From: Flavobacterium sp. K5-23 | GTDB taxonomy: Bacteria > Bacteroidota > Bacteroidia > Flavobacteriales > Flavobacteriaceae | DNA: 64,000 bases | Direction: 5' to 3' | Assembly (NCBI RefSeq): GCF_023278045.1 | Contig: NZ_CP056783.1 | Location: forward strand, 3,133,501 to 3,197,500 | In this document: positions 44,103 to 53,128 of the stretch, piece by piece | Layout of the letters: the number at the start of each line of letters is the position of its first letter | How positions within the stretch are numbered: position 1 is the stretch's first letter | Made by a program: the position numbers and the translations under genes | The notes under the pieces: generated by a model | Database searches by the model: none | Seen by the model: the letters and a program-made list of their open reading frames with translations, nothing else | What the model was told of the DNA's origin: nothing

Positions 44103-44853
44103 TGCCTAGCTTGCGCTTTAGGTATTTCTTTTTGGTGATTTTCCTTTTAAACGACGATGTCTTTTTAAGTAAAAGAGTATGCAACTGCTCCTCTGGATAA
44201 TTGCTTAACTTAGAATAGGCTTTAGCAATTACCTTAACCATTGTTTTAGACAACCACATTTTCTTAAAATTATCCATCCTGTCTTCAATAGACATATCTT
44301 CAAATTTCATTCTATTTAAATCAATAAGGTAGAAGTCATATATTCCTGGCTCTTTTTTTACTACTAATGTATTACCAGGAGAATGGTCCAAAAAATTGAT
44401 TCTCGCTTCATGCATATTATAGGTGAAATGAGCAAACTGCTCTAAAACAACATTTCTTTCCGGAAATAAAGGCTGGTGAATTAATTCTCTAATGGTAAAA
44501 TCATAGTCAATTTGCTCACAGATATAATAACTTTCTCCCAATAGGTTAACACTACTACGCGATTCAACATAAGCGATAGGAAATGGAGTGGCAATTTTAT
44601 GATTCAATAAGTAATTAGCATACTCAAAGGAGCGCTTTGCCTTAGTACTTCTAAAAAAAGAATAAATAACCGATTTTAAAGGACCTGGTTTTGCGAAAAA
44701 TTTGATGTTTACCTTTTCATCTCCTAAAACGTTTGACTTAATTGTATTTCGGGATCCTTGCACGATAAGCTCTCCTTTAGTAAAAAAGCCTTCAACTAAC
44801 TGTAAAATAGCCTCTTTCTGATGTTCGTATTTTGGATGAAGTATTATTTTCAC
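44095..44853 (-). CDS. Lipopolysaccharide kinase (WaaP/KdkA-like)
   Basis: 252 aa, protein-kinase-like fold. Lys in VNIKFFAK, catalytic loop FLDHSPGNTLVV (the HxPxN pattern), and metal Asp in YLIDLNRMKF. Related to InaA/Kdo kinases, which phosphorylate the LPS core. The basic C-terminus (KKTSSFKRKITKKKYLKRK) may bind the membrane. First gene of the glycan cluster, divergent from the GT9 gene. Confidence 0.85.
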   Translation of the reverse strand: MKIILHPKYEHQKEAILQLVEGFFTKGELIVQGSRNTIKSNVLGDEKVNIKFFAKPGPLKSVIYSFFRSTKAKRSFEYANYLLNHKIATPFPIAYVESRSSVNLLGESYYICEQIDYDFTIRELIHQPLFPERNVVLEQFAHFTYNMHEARINFLDHSPGNTLVVKKEPGIYDFYLIDLNRMKFEDMSIEDRMDNFKKMWLSKTMVKVIAKAYSKLSNYPEEQLHTLLLKKTSSFKRKITKKKYLKRKLGKK

Positions 44854-44917
44854 GTTCTGTTATATTATTTTGGTTTAAAAGTATAAAAAATAGTACTTTG
44901 CAGCAACAATTAATTTT

Positions 44918-45979
44918 ATGAAGAAAGTTTTAATCATTCAGAACAAGCGTATTGGAGACGTATTAATCAGCTCAGTAATTGCTAATAATTTCAAAGCAAA
45001 ACACCCCGATAGCGAAGTTCACTTTATGGCCTACGATTTCACTCATGGTGTCATTCAAAACAATCCAAATATTGACAAAATTATTTCGATAAACGACAAA
45101 GAACTAAAAAAACTTCCAGTTCTGTTTAAACTAATACGTAAAATTCGAAAAGAAAATTACGATATTATTTTCGATCCGTATTCGAAGACACAAAGTAAAT
45201 TAATCTGTAAGTTCTCAGGAGCGAAACAAACCATTGGACATAAAAGTCGTAAAAAATTAGGGAATTGGGGATATTACACTAATCCGGTGACAATCTCTAA
45301 AGAAAAAACCAAAATTTGCGGCAAAGCAATTGAAGACCGAATCCATTTATTAAGCCAAGCTGGGAATTTTGAACCTATCGATTATGAGCCAAAGATATTT
45401 TTAACAGACGAAGAAAAAAAAGAAGATTATTTAGGAAAGTATGCTGACAAGAAAGTTATCGTTCTTGGAGTTTTAGGCAGTACTCCCCAAAAATCAATGC
45501 CTTATGAATATGTAGCGGAAATGGTTGATTACATAGCGTCAAATTATGATGTAAACATTCTTTTCAATTATGCTCCAAATCAAAAACAAGAAGCGCAAAA
45601 AATATACGAAATGTGTAAAAACAAGTCCAATATCATTTTGGATATTTACGCAAAAAGCATTCGAGATTTCATTAAACTAATGAGTCAATGTACTGTTTTA
45701 GTTTCGAATGAAGGAGGAACAGTGCATATAGCCAAAGCGTTAAACAAACCTACTTTTACGATCTTCTCCCCTTATGTCAACAAAGACCACTGGGCCAGTT
45801 TTGAAGACGGGAAATTTCACCACTCGGTACATTTATTGGAAATGAAACCTAATTTATTTGACAGCTTCACATTTGAAGAAAGAAAAAAAATAGAAAAAAA
45901 TCCTGACGAGTTATACAAACAACTCACTCCCGAAATGATTCTACCCGAATTAGACCGTTTCCTAAAAAACAATTTATAA
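44918..45979 (+). CDS. Glycosyltransferase family 9 (heptosyltransferase-like)
   Basis: 353 aa. The N-terminus VLIIQNKRIGDVLISSVIAN and the C-terminal nucleotide-binding segment VSNEGGTVHIAKALNKPTF are the GT9 signature. Cytoplasmic; adds heptose or a related sugar to LPS core using an ADP-sugar. Bounded by a terminator at 45981-46009. Confidence 0.9.
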   Translation: MKKVLIIQNKRIGDVLISSVIANNFKAKHPDSEVHFMAYDFTHGVIQNNPNIDKIISINDKELKKLPVLFKLIRKIRKENYDIIFDPYSKTQSKLICKFSGAKQTIGHKSRKKLGNWGYYTNPVTISKEKTKICGKAIEDRIHLLSQAGNFEPIDYEPKIFLTDEEKKEDYLGKYADKKVIVLGVLGSTPQKSMPYEYVAEMVDYIASNYDVNILFNYAPNQKQEAQKIYEMCKNKSNIILDIYAKSIRDFIKLMSQCTVLVSNEGGTVHIAKALNKPTFTIFSPYVNKDHWASFEDGKFHHSVHLLEMKPNLFDSFTFEERKKIEKNPDELYKQLTPEMILPELDRFLKNNL

Positions 45980-45980
45980 T

Positions 45981-46009
45981 AAAAAAGCAACTCGTCGAGT
46001 TGCTTTTTT
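45981..46009. terminator. Bidirectional terminator after GT9
   Basis: AAAAAAGCAACT / AGTTGCTTTTTT (12 bp) with a 5-nt loop, ending in T6, between two convergent genes. Confidence 0.85.
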
Positions 46010-46010
46010 A

Positions 46011-46826
46011 TTATTTAACGATCCCAAAATCAGTTCGGTTTTTCTTTTGTTCCTTAGTTTCTTTTCGGATGTTTCTATTTTTATTGATTGATTCCGGAGT
46101 GGCATAACCACGAGGATGATCTAAATGCAAACAAACGGTGCTATATCGTATTTGTTTGGGTTTAATACCATAATTAACTAGTCGTTCTCCAAGTTCTCTA
46201 TCCTGACCTCCATATTGCATTCTTTCATCAAAACCATTGATGGCAAGAATATCCTCTTTCCATCCCGAAGCATTGTGTCCATTCCAACTTGGCGTAGTGG
46301 GTGTCAAAAAATTCAAAATATCGCTAAGCAATCCTTTGGCGTCCACTTTGTTATTTTTAAAGGAAGTTTTCATTCCGTTTTTCTTCAACCAGGAAACATC
46401 AAAACACTGATCAGAATAAATATCTTCTTTGGTTATATTTTTCGACAACTCCATTGGTAATTTGTGGTAACCTCCAGATAGAAAATAACCTTCTTCTCTA
46501 AATTTTATATGCTGCTCTACAAAATCAGGACGAGGAATACAATCTCCGTCGGACATCATAATGTAATTTGTAGTGCAGGCTAAAATTGCTTTATTCAAAA
46601 TCTGTGATTTCTGAAATCCTTTATCCTCATGCCACACATGAATAATAGGATAAAAAACTTCTTTCTTCATCTCTTCGATTAAATCCAAAGTTTCCTGACG
46701 TGAACCATCATCGGCAATAACCATTTCGAAATTACGATAGGTTTGCGTATTGTATCCCCAAATTACTTTTTTAAGCCATTCGGGTGAATTGTACGTACTA
46801 ATAACAACTGAAATATTCTTTTGCAT
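46011..46826 (-). CDS. Glycosyltransferase family 2 with GT7-like C-terminal domain
   Basis: 271 aa. GT-A fold: VVISTYNSPEWL, metal motif MSDGDCIPRPDFV (DxD), and a C-terminal GFDERMQYGGQDRELGERL segment as in the galactosyltransferase (GT7) domain. Probably LPS core. The C-terminus is basic and Asn/Lys-rich. Its promoter element TATCTTTG at 46834-46841 leaves a leader of only about 3 nt. Confidence 0.87.
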   Translation of the reverse strand: MQKNISVVISTYNSPEWLKKVIWGYNTQTYRNFEMVIADDGSRQETLDLIEEMKKEVFYPIIHVWHEDKGFQKSQILNKAILACTTNYIMMSDGDCIPRPDFVEQHIKFREEGYFLSGGYHKLPMELSKNITKEDIYSDQCFDVSWLKKNGMKTSFKNNKVDAKGLLSDILNFLTPTTPSWNGHNASGWKEDILAINGFDERMQYGGQDRELGERLVNYGIKPKQIRYSTVCLHLDHPRGYATPESINKNRNIRKETKEQKKNRTDFGIVK

Positions 46827-46833
46827 AATGGGG

Positions 46834-46841
46834 CAAAGATA
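46834..46841 (-). promoter_or_regulatory. TAnnTTTG -7 element of the minus-strand GT2 gene
   Basis: TATCTTTG on the minus strand; +1 near 46829, almost at the ATG (46826). Confidence 0.5.
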
Positions 46842-46844
46842 GCC

Positions 46845-46861
46845 TAAATTTGTTAATTTTG
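46845..46861 (+). promoter_or_regulatory. Two tandem TAnnTTTG -7 elements of the plus-strand GT2 gene
   Basis: TAAATTTG (46845-46852) and TAATTTTG (46854-46861) precede the ATG at 46881; only one may be used. Confidence 0.45.
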
Positions 46862-46880
46862 TTTTTTGGTAAAAAAAATA

Positions 46881-47618
46881 ATGAGTACACTTTCTGTAAT
46901 AATCCCTACATATAACGAGATCGACTATATTGAAGACGCCATTAAATCGGTTGCATTCGCCGATGAAATAATTGTCATTGATTCCTATAGTACGGATGGA
47001 ACAAAAGAAAAAGCAATTAGTTTAGGGTGTACTGTTTTAGAAAGGAAATTCGACAATTTTTCGAATCAAAAAAACCACGCCATTTCCTCTGCAACAAGTG
47101 ACTGGGTATTATTTTTGGATGGAGATGAACGAGTAACTCAAAAACTAAGATTAGAGATACTCTCAGTAATAAAAAGTGACAAACATTCTGGATATAAAAT
47201 TAGCTTCCCACATTTTTATATGAACCGCTTTTTATACCATAAAGTAGACCGAGTTGTACGATTAGTAAAAAACAAAAACATCAAGTTCACGGGAGATGTA
47301 CATGAAAAATTGCATGTAGATGGAAGTATTGGAACACTGAAAAATTTCATGATTCATTACACCTATAAAGGACTTTTCCATTTACTGGAAAAAAAAGATT
47401 CTTACGCTTGGTTTCAGGCAAACACATCATTTAAAAAAGGAAAAAAAGCCACTTATTTCCATTTGATCTTTAAACCATTTTATCGCTTTTTCTCATCCTA
47501 TATATTAAAAAGAGGATTTATGGACGGAGTTCCTGGTTTAGCTTTAGCAAGCATAAATGCTTATGGTGTTTTTTCAAGGTATGTGAAAATTATTTTAATT
47601 CAAAAAGGCCTAAAATAA
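46881..47618 (+). CDS. Glycosyltransferase family 2 (WaaE/KdtX-like), first copy
   Basis: 245 aa from ATG 46881 (MSTLSVIIPTYNEIDYI). It has ADEIIVIDSYSTDGT, SNQKNHAI and DWVLFLDGDERVT (DxD), the pattern of WaaE-type LPS core glucosyltransferases. The C-terminal YRFFSSYILKRGFMDGVPGL helix is typical. Overlaps the convergent deacetylase by 9 bp. Clearly paralogous to the gene at 48402. Confidence 0.88.
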   Translation: MSTLSVIIPTYNEIDYIEDAIKSVAFADEIIVIDSYSTDGTKEKAISLGCTVLERKFDNFSNQKNHAISSATSDWVLFLDGDERVTQKLRLEILSVIKSDKHSGYKISFPHFYMNRFLYHKVDRVVRLVKNKNIKFTGDVHEKLHVDGSIGTLKNFMIHYTYKGLFHLLEKKDSYAWFQANTSFKKGKKATYFHLIFKPFYRFFSSYILKRGFMDGVPGLALASINAYGVFSRYVKIILIQKGLK

Positions 47619-48320
47619 ATTTAATTTACCAAAACGAAGTTTCAATTTGAATTTCAACATACTGTCCTCCCCTTTCACATCAATTCTCATTATTTCATAC
47701 GGGTTTTTAAAAGGAAACTTATTTACTTTATTCCCTATTCGCAATCCCATTTTGACATTATTATGTTTTAAAACCGATTTAAACTGCGTTTTTTTAGGTT
47801 CCTTTTTCGGGTAATTCCCATAAGGATAAGCCAATGCATTATAAACTTTCAAACCATTTTGCTCAATTATCTGATTGCATTTTTCAAAATCTTCATTAAT
47901 TTCAGATTCAGACATTTCAGCGTATTTCTTATGGTCGAAAGAGTGAAAACCCAACTCTACTCTACTATCCAGCTGTCGTAATTGCTGAAGAGACATAATT
48001 GGTTCTTTTCCTTCATTCCACAAATCAGCTTTACCGATATAACTAAAGGGTATAAAAAAAGTAGCCTTCAAATTGTATTTTACAAGTAAGGGAACAGCAT
48101 AATCAAGTTGGTTAACGGTAACATCATCAAAAGTAATAACAACGCTTTTTTGAGGAATAGCTGTCAAATTATCCAACTCGGAAAGATGAAAAGAAGTAAA
48201 TTCATTTTCGACCAGATAACGAAACTGATTTTCTAATTTTTGTACAGCGATAGTCAGTCCAGAACTAAGCTCTTCTTTACTGGATACATTATGATACATC
48301 AATATAGGCAGTCGGGTCAT
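47610..48320 (-). CDS. Polysaccharide deacetylase family protein
   Basis: 236 aa. NodB-type carbohydrate esterase 4: PILMYHNVSS, VVITFDDVTVNQLDYAVPLL (catalytic Asp pair), ELGFHSFDHKKYAEM (metal His residues), and LAYPYGNYPKKE. No signal peptide, so cytosolic or unusual export. Sits between two WaaE-like transferases on the other strand. Confidence 0.87.
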   Translation of the reverse strand: MTRLPILMYHNVSSKEELSSGLTIAVQKLENQFRYLVENEFTSFHLSELDNLTAIPQKSVVITFDDVTVNQLDYAVPLLVKYNLKATFFIPFSYIGKADLWNEGKEPIMSLQQLRQLDSRVELGFHSFDHKKYAEMSESEINEDFEKCNQIIEQNGLKVYNALAYPYGNYPKKEPKKTQFKSVLKHNNVKMGLRIGNKVNKFPFKNPYEIMRIDVKGEDSMLKFKLKLRFGKLNLF

Positions 48321-48358
48321 TTGGTGAATTTAATATTAATAAATAATTGTAAAATTAT

Positions 48359-48366
48359 TACATTTG
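48359..48366 (+). promoter_or_regulatory. TAnnTTTG -7 element of the second WaaE-like gene
   Basis: TACATTTG; +1 near 48371 excludes the long N-terminal extension reaching into the deacetylase gene. Confidence 0.55.
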
Positions 48367-48401
48367 CCTTTAATATTCCTCAAAATAGAAATCAAATTAA
48401 T

Positions 48402-49157
48402 TTGAAACCAAAAATAACTGCATTAGCAATTACTCTGAACGAAGAAGAAAACGTAAAAAGACATATTCAAAGTTTGGGTTTTGCCGATGAAATCATTTTC
48501 ATCGATTCAAATAGTACAGATGCTACCGTAAAAATAGCAGAAGAACTAGGTGTAAAAGTTATACAGAGGAGTTTTGATGATTTTTCCAAACAACGTAATT
48601 TTGGAATAGAACAAGCCAAAAATGATTGGATTGTTTTTTTCGACTTGGATGAAATTATTTCTCCTGAACTTGGGGAAGAAATTGTCTCAAAGGTTGCTTC
48701 TCAAGATGATTCTGTAGCTTATACTGTTAGAAGAAATTTGTTTTTTCTTGGAAAACAAATAAAATATGGCGGCTGGCAATCAGACAAAGTAATCAGGATT
48801 TTTAATAAAAACCACTGTAAATACAATGGGGATTTAGTACACGAATCAATCGTAACTAATGGCAAAGTGGGACGCTTAAAAGAAAGAGCAAACCATTACA
48901 GCTATAAAAACTTTGACAACTACAATTCCAAACTTAATTTATACAGCAAATTACAAGCAGAGGCTCTTTACTTAAAAAAAATCAGACCTAATAGCTATCA
49001 TTTCTTCATTAGACCTAACTATCGTTTCTTTTGGCAATATGTATATCGCCTGGGTTTTTTAGATGGTAAAGAAGGTTTTATTCTGGCTTATATACATTCC
49101 TTTGCCGTTTTAAAGCGCTATTTGCAACTATGGATGATGCATAGAAAAATACAATAA
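48402..49157 (+). CDS. Glycosyltransferase family 2 (WaaE/KdtX-like), second copy
   Basis: 251 aa from the TTG at 48402 (KPKITALAITLNEEENV follows). An open frame reaching back to 48240 lies antisense to the deacetylase start and upstream of the promoter, so it is rejected. It has ADEIIFIDSNSTDAT and DWIVFFDLDEIIS (DLD instead of DGD), and FFWQYVYRLGFLDGKEGF. Starts a run of three GT2 genes in the same direction. Confidence 0.88.
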   Translation: MKPKITALAITLNEEENVKRHIQSLGFADEIIFIDSNSTDATVKIAEELGVKVIQRSFDDFSKQRNFGIEQAKNDWIVFFDLDEIISPELGEEIVSKVASQDDSVAYTVRRNLFFLGKQIKYGGWQSDKVIRIFNKNHCKYNGDLVHESIVTNGKVGRLKERANHYSYKNFDNYNSKLNLYSKLQAEALYLKKIRPNSYHFFIRPNYRFFWQYVYRLGFLDGKEGFILAYIHSFAVLKRYLQLWMMHRKIQ

Positions 49158-49181
49158 TCATAAATTTATAAACTACATAAA

Positions 49182-50108
49182 ATGTTTGAAATTGCTGCTA
49201 TACTGATCAATTATAATTCCAGTACTCTTACTCAGGAATGCATAGAAAGCATTTTAAAAAACACGGATTCAACAATTAATTTTCAAATTATTGTTGTAGA
49301 CAATTGCTCTGAAAAAGACGACTTTTTAAAACTGAAACAATATTGTGATCAAAACACTTTTCAACACTTACAACTAGTAAGAAGTAAAATAAACACAGGT
49401 TTTGGCGCAGGAAATATGTTAGGAATTCATTATGCATCAGCAAAACATATCGCATTTATAAATAACGACACCGTTTTTTTAAATGACTGTTTAAGCGTCC
49501 TAATGAAAGCGCTAAAAAATGACAATTCAATTGGAATGGTTGGCGGACAATCATTTAAAGAGGATGGCAAAATAATGCAAGCTTTTGATCATTTTTCATC
49601 TGTTTCAAAAGAATTTTTCGGAAGAGATTTTCTTGAAAAAATAAATCCTAAAAAATACCCAAAAAGAAAAGCAACTTATCTTACCCCTACAAAAGTAAAT
49701 TATGTTCAAGGAAGCTTTATGATGGTAAGAAATGAAGATTTTAATTCAATAGGTGGTTTTGACACCAATATCTTTTTGTATTATGAAGAAACGGATTTAT
49801 GTAAGAGATTAGAAAAAACAAATAAAAGTTGCTTTCTAATACCTGAAGCACGCTACATTCATTATCACGGAGCAAGTACGCCCAGTTCAATAAACATAAA
49901 AATTGAACTTAAAATTTCTTTGTTATATGTTATTAGAAAACATTCTGGATACTTAGGCTATAAATTATTACTGAGCCACTTGCAGTTTCAATATTTCTTT
50001 AAAAGCTTTTTTAAACCTAAATACTGGAAATTATTCAGAGTCCTTTTGGTTGGTGCTCCATTATCTAAATCCTTAAAAACCATTCAGAAAATTCAAACTA
50101 TAAATTAA
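49182..50108 (+). CDS. Glycosyltransferase family 2 (rhamnosyltransferase-like)
   Basis: 308 aa. AAILINYNSSTLTQECIESIL, IIVVDNCSEKDDF, IAFINNDTVFLNDCL (metal DT/DxD variant) and NYVQGSFMMVRNEDFNSIGG with FLYYEETDLCKRL are the rhamnosyltransferase-type GT2 pattern. Soluble, no membrane helices. 24 bp after the preceding GT2. Confidence 0.86.
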   Translation: MFEIAAILINYNSSTLTQECIESILKNTDSTINFQIIVVDNCSEKDDFLKLKQYCDQNTFQHLQLVRSKINTGFGAGNMLGIHYASAKHIAFINNDTVFLNDCLSVLMKALKNDNSIGMVGGQSFKEDGKIMQAFDHFSSVSKEFFGRDFLEKINPKKYPKRKATYLTPTKVNYVQGSFMMVRNEDFNSIGGFDTNIFLYYEETDLCKRLEKTNKSCFLIPEARYIHYHGASTPSSINIKIELKISLLYVIRKHSGYLGYKLLLSHLQFQYFFKSFFKPKYWKLFRVLLVGAPLSKSLKTIQKIQTIN

Positions 50109-50175
50109 CATTATATTTAAAAATAGAATATTAAATTTATCGTTTTGCAATCTGTATTAATCAAATAAAACAATT

Positions 50176-50988
50176 ATGAATTCAAATCCTAAAATATCTG
50201 TAATTATCCCATGTTACAACAATGAGAAAACAATTATAGATACTGTTAAATCCGTAATTGATCAAGAATATACTTCAATAGAAATAATTATCATTAACGA
50301 CGGATCAACTGATAATAGTTTAGATATAGTAACAAATTACATATCTAAAAATAATCTGGACATTATTTTAATTAACCAAAAGAACACCGGTGCTTCAAAA
50401 GCAAGAAATAACGGTGCATTACAAGCATCGGGGAAATATTTACTGTTTTTAGATGCTGATGACATTATATCAAAATGTTATTTGAGAAAATGCATCCAAC
50501 ATTTAGAACAAGATAAAACATTAAATATAGTCTATTCAGGGGCTGAATATTTTGGAGCAAGAAAAGGACCTTGGAAACTACCTGAATATTCCATATCTAA
50601 CTTTTTAGAGTCAAATTGTATTCCCGTTTCTGCTGTAATAAAAAGAGACGTATTTAATAAAGTAGGAGGATTTGATGAAAACCTAATCTATACTGAAGAT
50701 TGGGAATTATGGATTAAAATTATTAAAGATTTTGGAGGTGTTTATAAAATAAATGAGCCTTTATTTTTCTACCGAAAAAATGAAGATAAAAGTTCTATAA
50801 CAGACAATAGTAAAAACTTAGGGCAAAAGTCAACAATTTACATATACAATAAGCATTATGATTTTTTCTCAAAAAACAAATACGACATTGAAACCTTACT
50901 AAAATCAAAAGATAGTAACGAAAAATACAAGAAAAAATATTACAATGTTTGGTATAGAAAATTGTTTTACAAAATAACAAAAAAATGA
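50176..50988 (+). CDS. Glycosyltransferase family 2
   Basis: 270 aa. SVIIPCYNNEKTIIDTVKSV, IIIINDGSTDNS, SKARNNGALQASGKYLLFLD and the DADDI metal site; ends with a Lys-rich tail. Chain-extending surface-glycan type; sugar unknown. Its stop overlaps the next start (ATGA), so translation is coupled to the threonylcarbamoyl-AMP synthase gene. Confidence 0.88.
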   Translation: MNSNPKISVIIPCYNNEKTIIDTVKSVIDQEYTSIEIIIINDGSTDNSLDIVTNYISKNNLDIILINQKNTGASKARNNGALQASGKYLLFLDADDIISKCYLRKCIQHLEQDKTLNIVYSGAEYFGARKGPWKLPEYSISNFLESNCIPVSAVIKRDVFNKVGGFDENLIYTEDWELWIKIIKDFGGVYKINEPLFFYRKNEDKSSITDNSKNLGQKSTIYIYNKHYDFFSKNKYDIETLLKSKDSNEKYKKKYYNVWYRKLFYKITKK

Positions 50989-51557
50989 ATCAAGACATCA
51001 ACCAAGAAATACACAACGCACACGAAGTTATAAAAGAAGGAGGCCTCATACTTTACCCTACTGATACGATCTGGGGAATTGGCTGCGACGCGACAAATCC
51101 TGAAGCCGTTGCTAAATTATATAAATTAAAACAAAGGGTAGAAACTCAAAGTATGATTTGTCTGATGAATGGCGAAAAAATGATGTACAATGTGTTCAAA
51201 GAAATACCAGAAGTGGCGTGGCAAATTATGGATTTATCCGAAAATCCAACTACTTTAATTCTTGATAACCCAAGAAATGTGGCTCCAAACTTAATCGCTC
51301 CTGATAAAACATTGGCAATCCGTATCGTAAAAGATCCGTTTTGTTTTAAATTATTGGAACGAATGAAAAAACCACTGGTTTCCACCTCCGCCAATATTTC
51401 AGGGCAACCTACTCCAAAAAGTTTTAAAGAAATTAGCCCCGTGATTTTAAAAGGCGTGGACTATGTTGTAAATTTGCACCGCGATCAAATTTCAGGAAAA
51501 CCTTCGACAATTATAAAATTGACGAATGATTCTCAAGTAAAAGTGATTCGTAAATAG
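50985..51557 (+). CDS. L-threonylcarbamoyladenylate synthase (Sua5/YciO/YrdC)
   Basis: 190 aa, single YrdC domain: GGLILYPTDTIWGIGCDATN, KLYKLKQR, LERMKKPLVSTSANISGQPT. Makes threonylcarbamoyl-AMP for t6A37 of tRNAs reading ANN codons. No C-terminal Sua5 extension, so TsaC-like. It overlaps the GT2 stop by 4 bp although the pathways are unrelated. Confidence 0.93.
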   Translation: MNQDINQEIHNAHEVIKEGGLILYPTDTIWGIGCDATNPEAVAKLYKLKQRVETQSMICLMNGEKMMYNVFKEIPEVAWQIMDLSENPTTLILDNPRNVAPNLIAPDKTLAIRIVKDPFCFKLLERMKKPLVSTSANISGQPTPKSFKEISPVILKGVDYVVNLHRDQISGKPSTIIKLTNDSQVKVIRK

Positions 51558-51570
51558 AAATACGTTATTG

Positions 51571-51672
51571 TTTGTCATTTCGACAAAGGAGACTCGAGCG
51601 ACAGCGAACTGGCGAAGCAAATCACACAATCTGAATCACTTGATGAGATTTCTCCTTCGTCGAAATGACAAA
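51571..51672. repeat. 102-bp MITE/REP-like hairpin
   Basis: Terminal inverted arms of 22 bp (51571-51592 and 51651-51672) differ at one position: TTTGTCATTTCGACAAAGG on the left, mirrored by CCTTCGTCGAAATGACAAA on the right. The body has GAGCGACAGCGAAC. Sequences with GTCATTTCGACGAAGGAG arms are common interspersed hairpins in Bacteroidetes genomes. It fills the gap before the CCA gene; no gene is inside. Confidence 0.75.
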
Positions 51673-51686
51673 ATACAGAAAAATGA

Positions 51687-53117
51687 ATGAATTACACAAA
51701 AGCATTAAATAATAAAATTTTTGAAGTTATTTCACAAGCTTCCCAAGAACTTAACGTTGATAGTTATGTAATTGGTGGTTTTGTGAGAGACTATATTCTA
51801 GGTAGGGATTTTAAAAAAGACATCGACATTGTAGCTGTAGGTAGCGGAATCGAATTGGCCTTAAAAGTATCTAAATTACTCCCTAACAAACCCAAAGTTC
51901 AGGTTTTCAAAACCTACGGAACTGCTATGCTTCGTTTTGAAGATACTGAAATAGAATTTGTGGGTGCCCGAAAAGAGTCTTACCATTTTGAAAGTCGGAA
52001 TCCAGTTGTGGAAGACGGAACATTAAAAGATGATCAAGACCGTCGTGATTTCACTATCAATGCATTGGCAATATCCTTGAATTCAAATACTTTCGGAGAT
52101 TTACTCGATCCTTTTGACGGTTTGAAGGATATGGAGAATAAAATATTAAAAACACCTCTAGATCCAGATATCACTTATTCTGACGATCCTTTGAGAATGA
52201 TGCGAGCGATACGTTTTGCGAATCAATTGAATTTTGTAATCGAAGAAAACTCATTGTTATCCATAACTAAAAATGCAGAAAGAATTAAGATTATTTCTGG
52301 AGAGCGAATTGTTGATGAGTTAAATAAAATACTTTCTACTGATAAACCTTCAATTGGTTTTTTACTTCTTTACAAGACTGGTCTTTTGGAGATTCTTTTA
52401 CCCGAATTGACAGCCTTAAATCAAGTTGAAGAAATAGAAGGACAAACGCATAAAAACAATTTTTACCACACACTGGAAGTTGTGGACAATATTTGTCCAA
52501 ACACTGATGATGTATGGCTAAGATGGGCCGCATTACTACACGATATAGGAAAAGCACCCACCAAACGTTTTAACAAAAAACAAGGTTGGACTTTTCACGG
52601 CCATGAATTTCTGGGCGGAAAAATGGTCAAAAAAATATTTGAGCGTTTACATATGCCATTAAACCAGAAGATGAAATTTGTTCAAAAAATGGTTATGATG
52701 AGCTCACGCCCAATTGTATTATCACAAGATACTGTTACGGATTCAGCGGTGCGCCGTTTGGTTTTTGACGCAGGGGAAGATGTTGAGGATTTAATGACTC
52801 TTTGCGAAGCGGATATCACAACCAAAAACCCTAATAAATTCAAGAAATACCATAACAATTTTGTAATTGTTCGAAATAAAATAGTGGAAGTGGAAGAACG
52901 TGATCATGTTCGTAATTTCCAACCTCCAATAACCGGAGAAGAGATTATAGAAATTTTCGATCTAAAACCTTCAAAAGAAATTGGAATGCTTAAAGAAGCT
53001 ATTAAAGAAGCTATTTTAGAGGGTGACATACCTAATGAATACAATGCTGCTTATAGTTTTATGATTAAAAAAGCAAAAAAAATGGGATTAGCTATAGTGA
53101 ACAAAAAAGAAAGCTAG
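51687..53117 (+). CDS. CCA-adding / polynucleotide adenylyltransferase with HD domain
   Basis: 476 aa. Class II nucleotidyltransferase head: [20 protein letters not shown] with [17 protein letters not shown], and the RNA-binding [13 protein letters not shown] region (seen as [17 protein letters not shown]). HD domain with [16 protein letters not shown] at about residue 285. Acts on tRNA 3' ends (CCA) or adds poly(A); context cannot decide. Confidence 0.92.
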   Translation: MNYTKALNNKIFEVISQASQELNVDSYVIGGFVRDYILGRDFKKDIDIVAVGSGIELALKVSKLLPNKPKVQVFKTYGTAMLRFEDTEIEFVGARKESYHFESRNPVVEDGTLKDDQDRRDFTINALAISLNSNTFGDLLDPFDGLKDMENKILKTPLDPDITYSDDPLRMMRAIRFANQLNFVIEENSLLSITKNAERIKIISGERIVDELNKILSTDKPSIGFLLLYKTGLLEILLPELTALNQVEEIEGQTHKNNFYHTLEVVDNICPNTDDVWLRWAALLHDIGKAPTKRFNKKQGWTFHGHEFLGGKMVKKIFERLHMPLNQKMKFVQKMVMMSSRPIVLSQDTVTDSAVRRLVFDAGEDVEDLMTLCEADITTKNPNKFKKYHNNFVIVRNKIVEVEERDHVRNFQPPITGEEIIEIFDLKPSKEIGMLKEAIKEAILEGDIPNEYNAAYSFMIKKAKKMGLAIVNKKES

Positions 53118-53128
53118 AAAGTTTAAAA

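Noticed and set aside
48240..48401. 54-residue extension of the second WaaE-like transferase
   Set aside because: It is antisense to the deacetylase N-terminus and upstream of the TACATTTG element; the GT2 fold begins right after the TTG at 48402.
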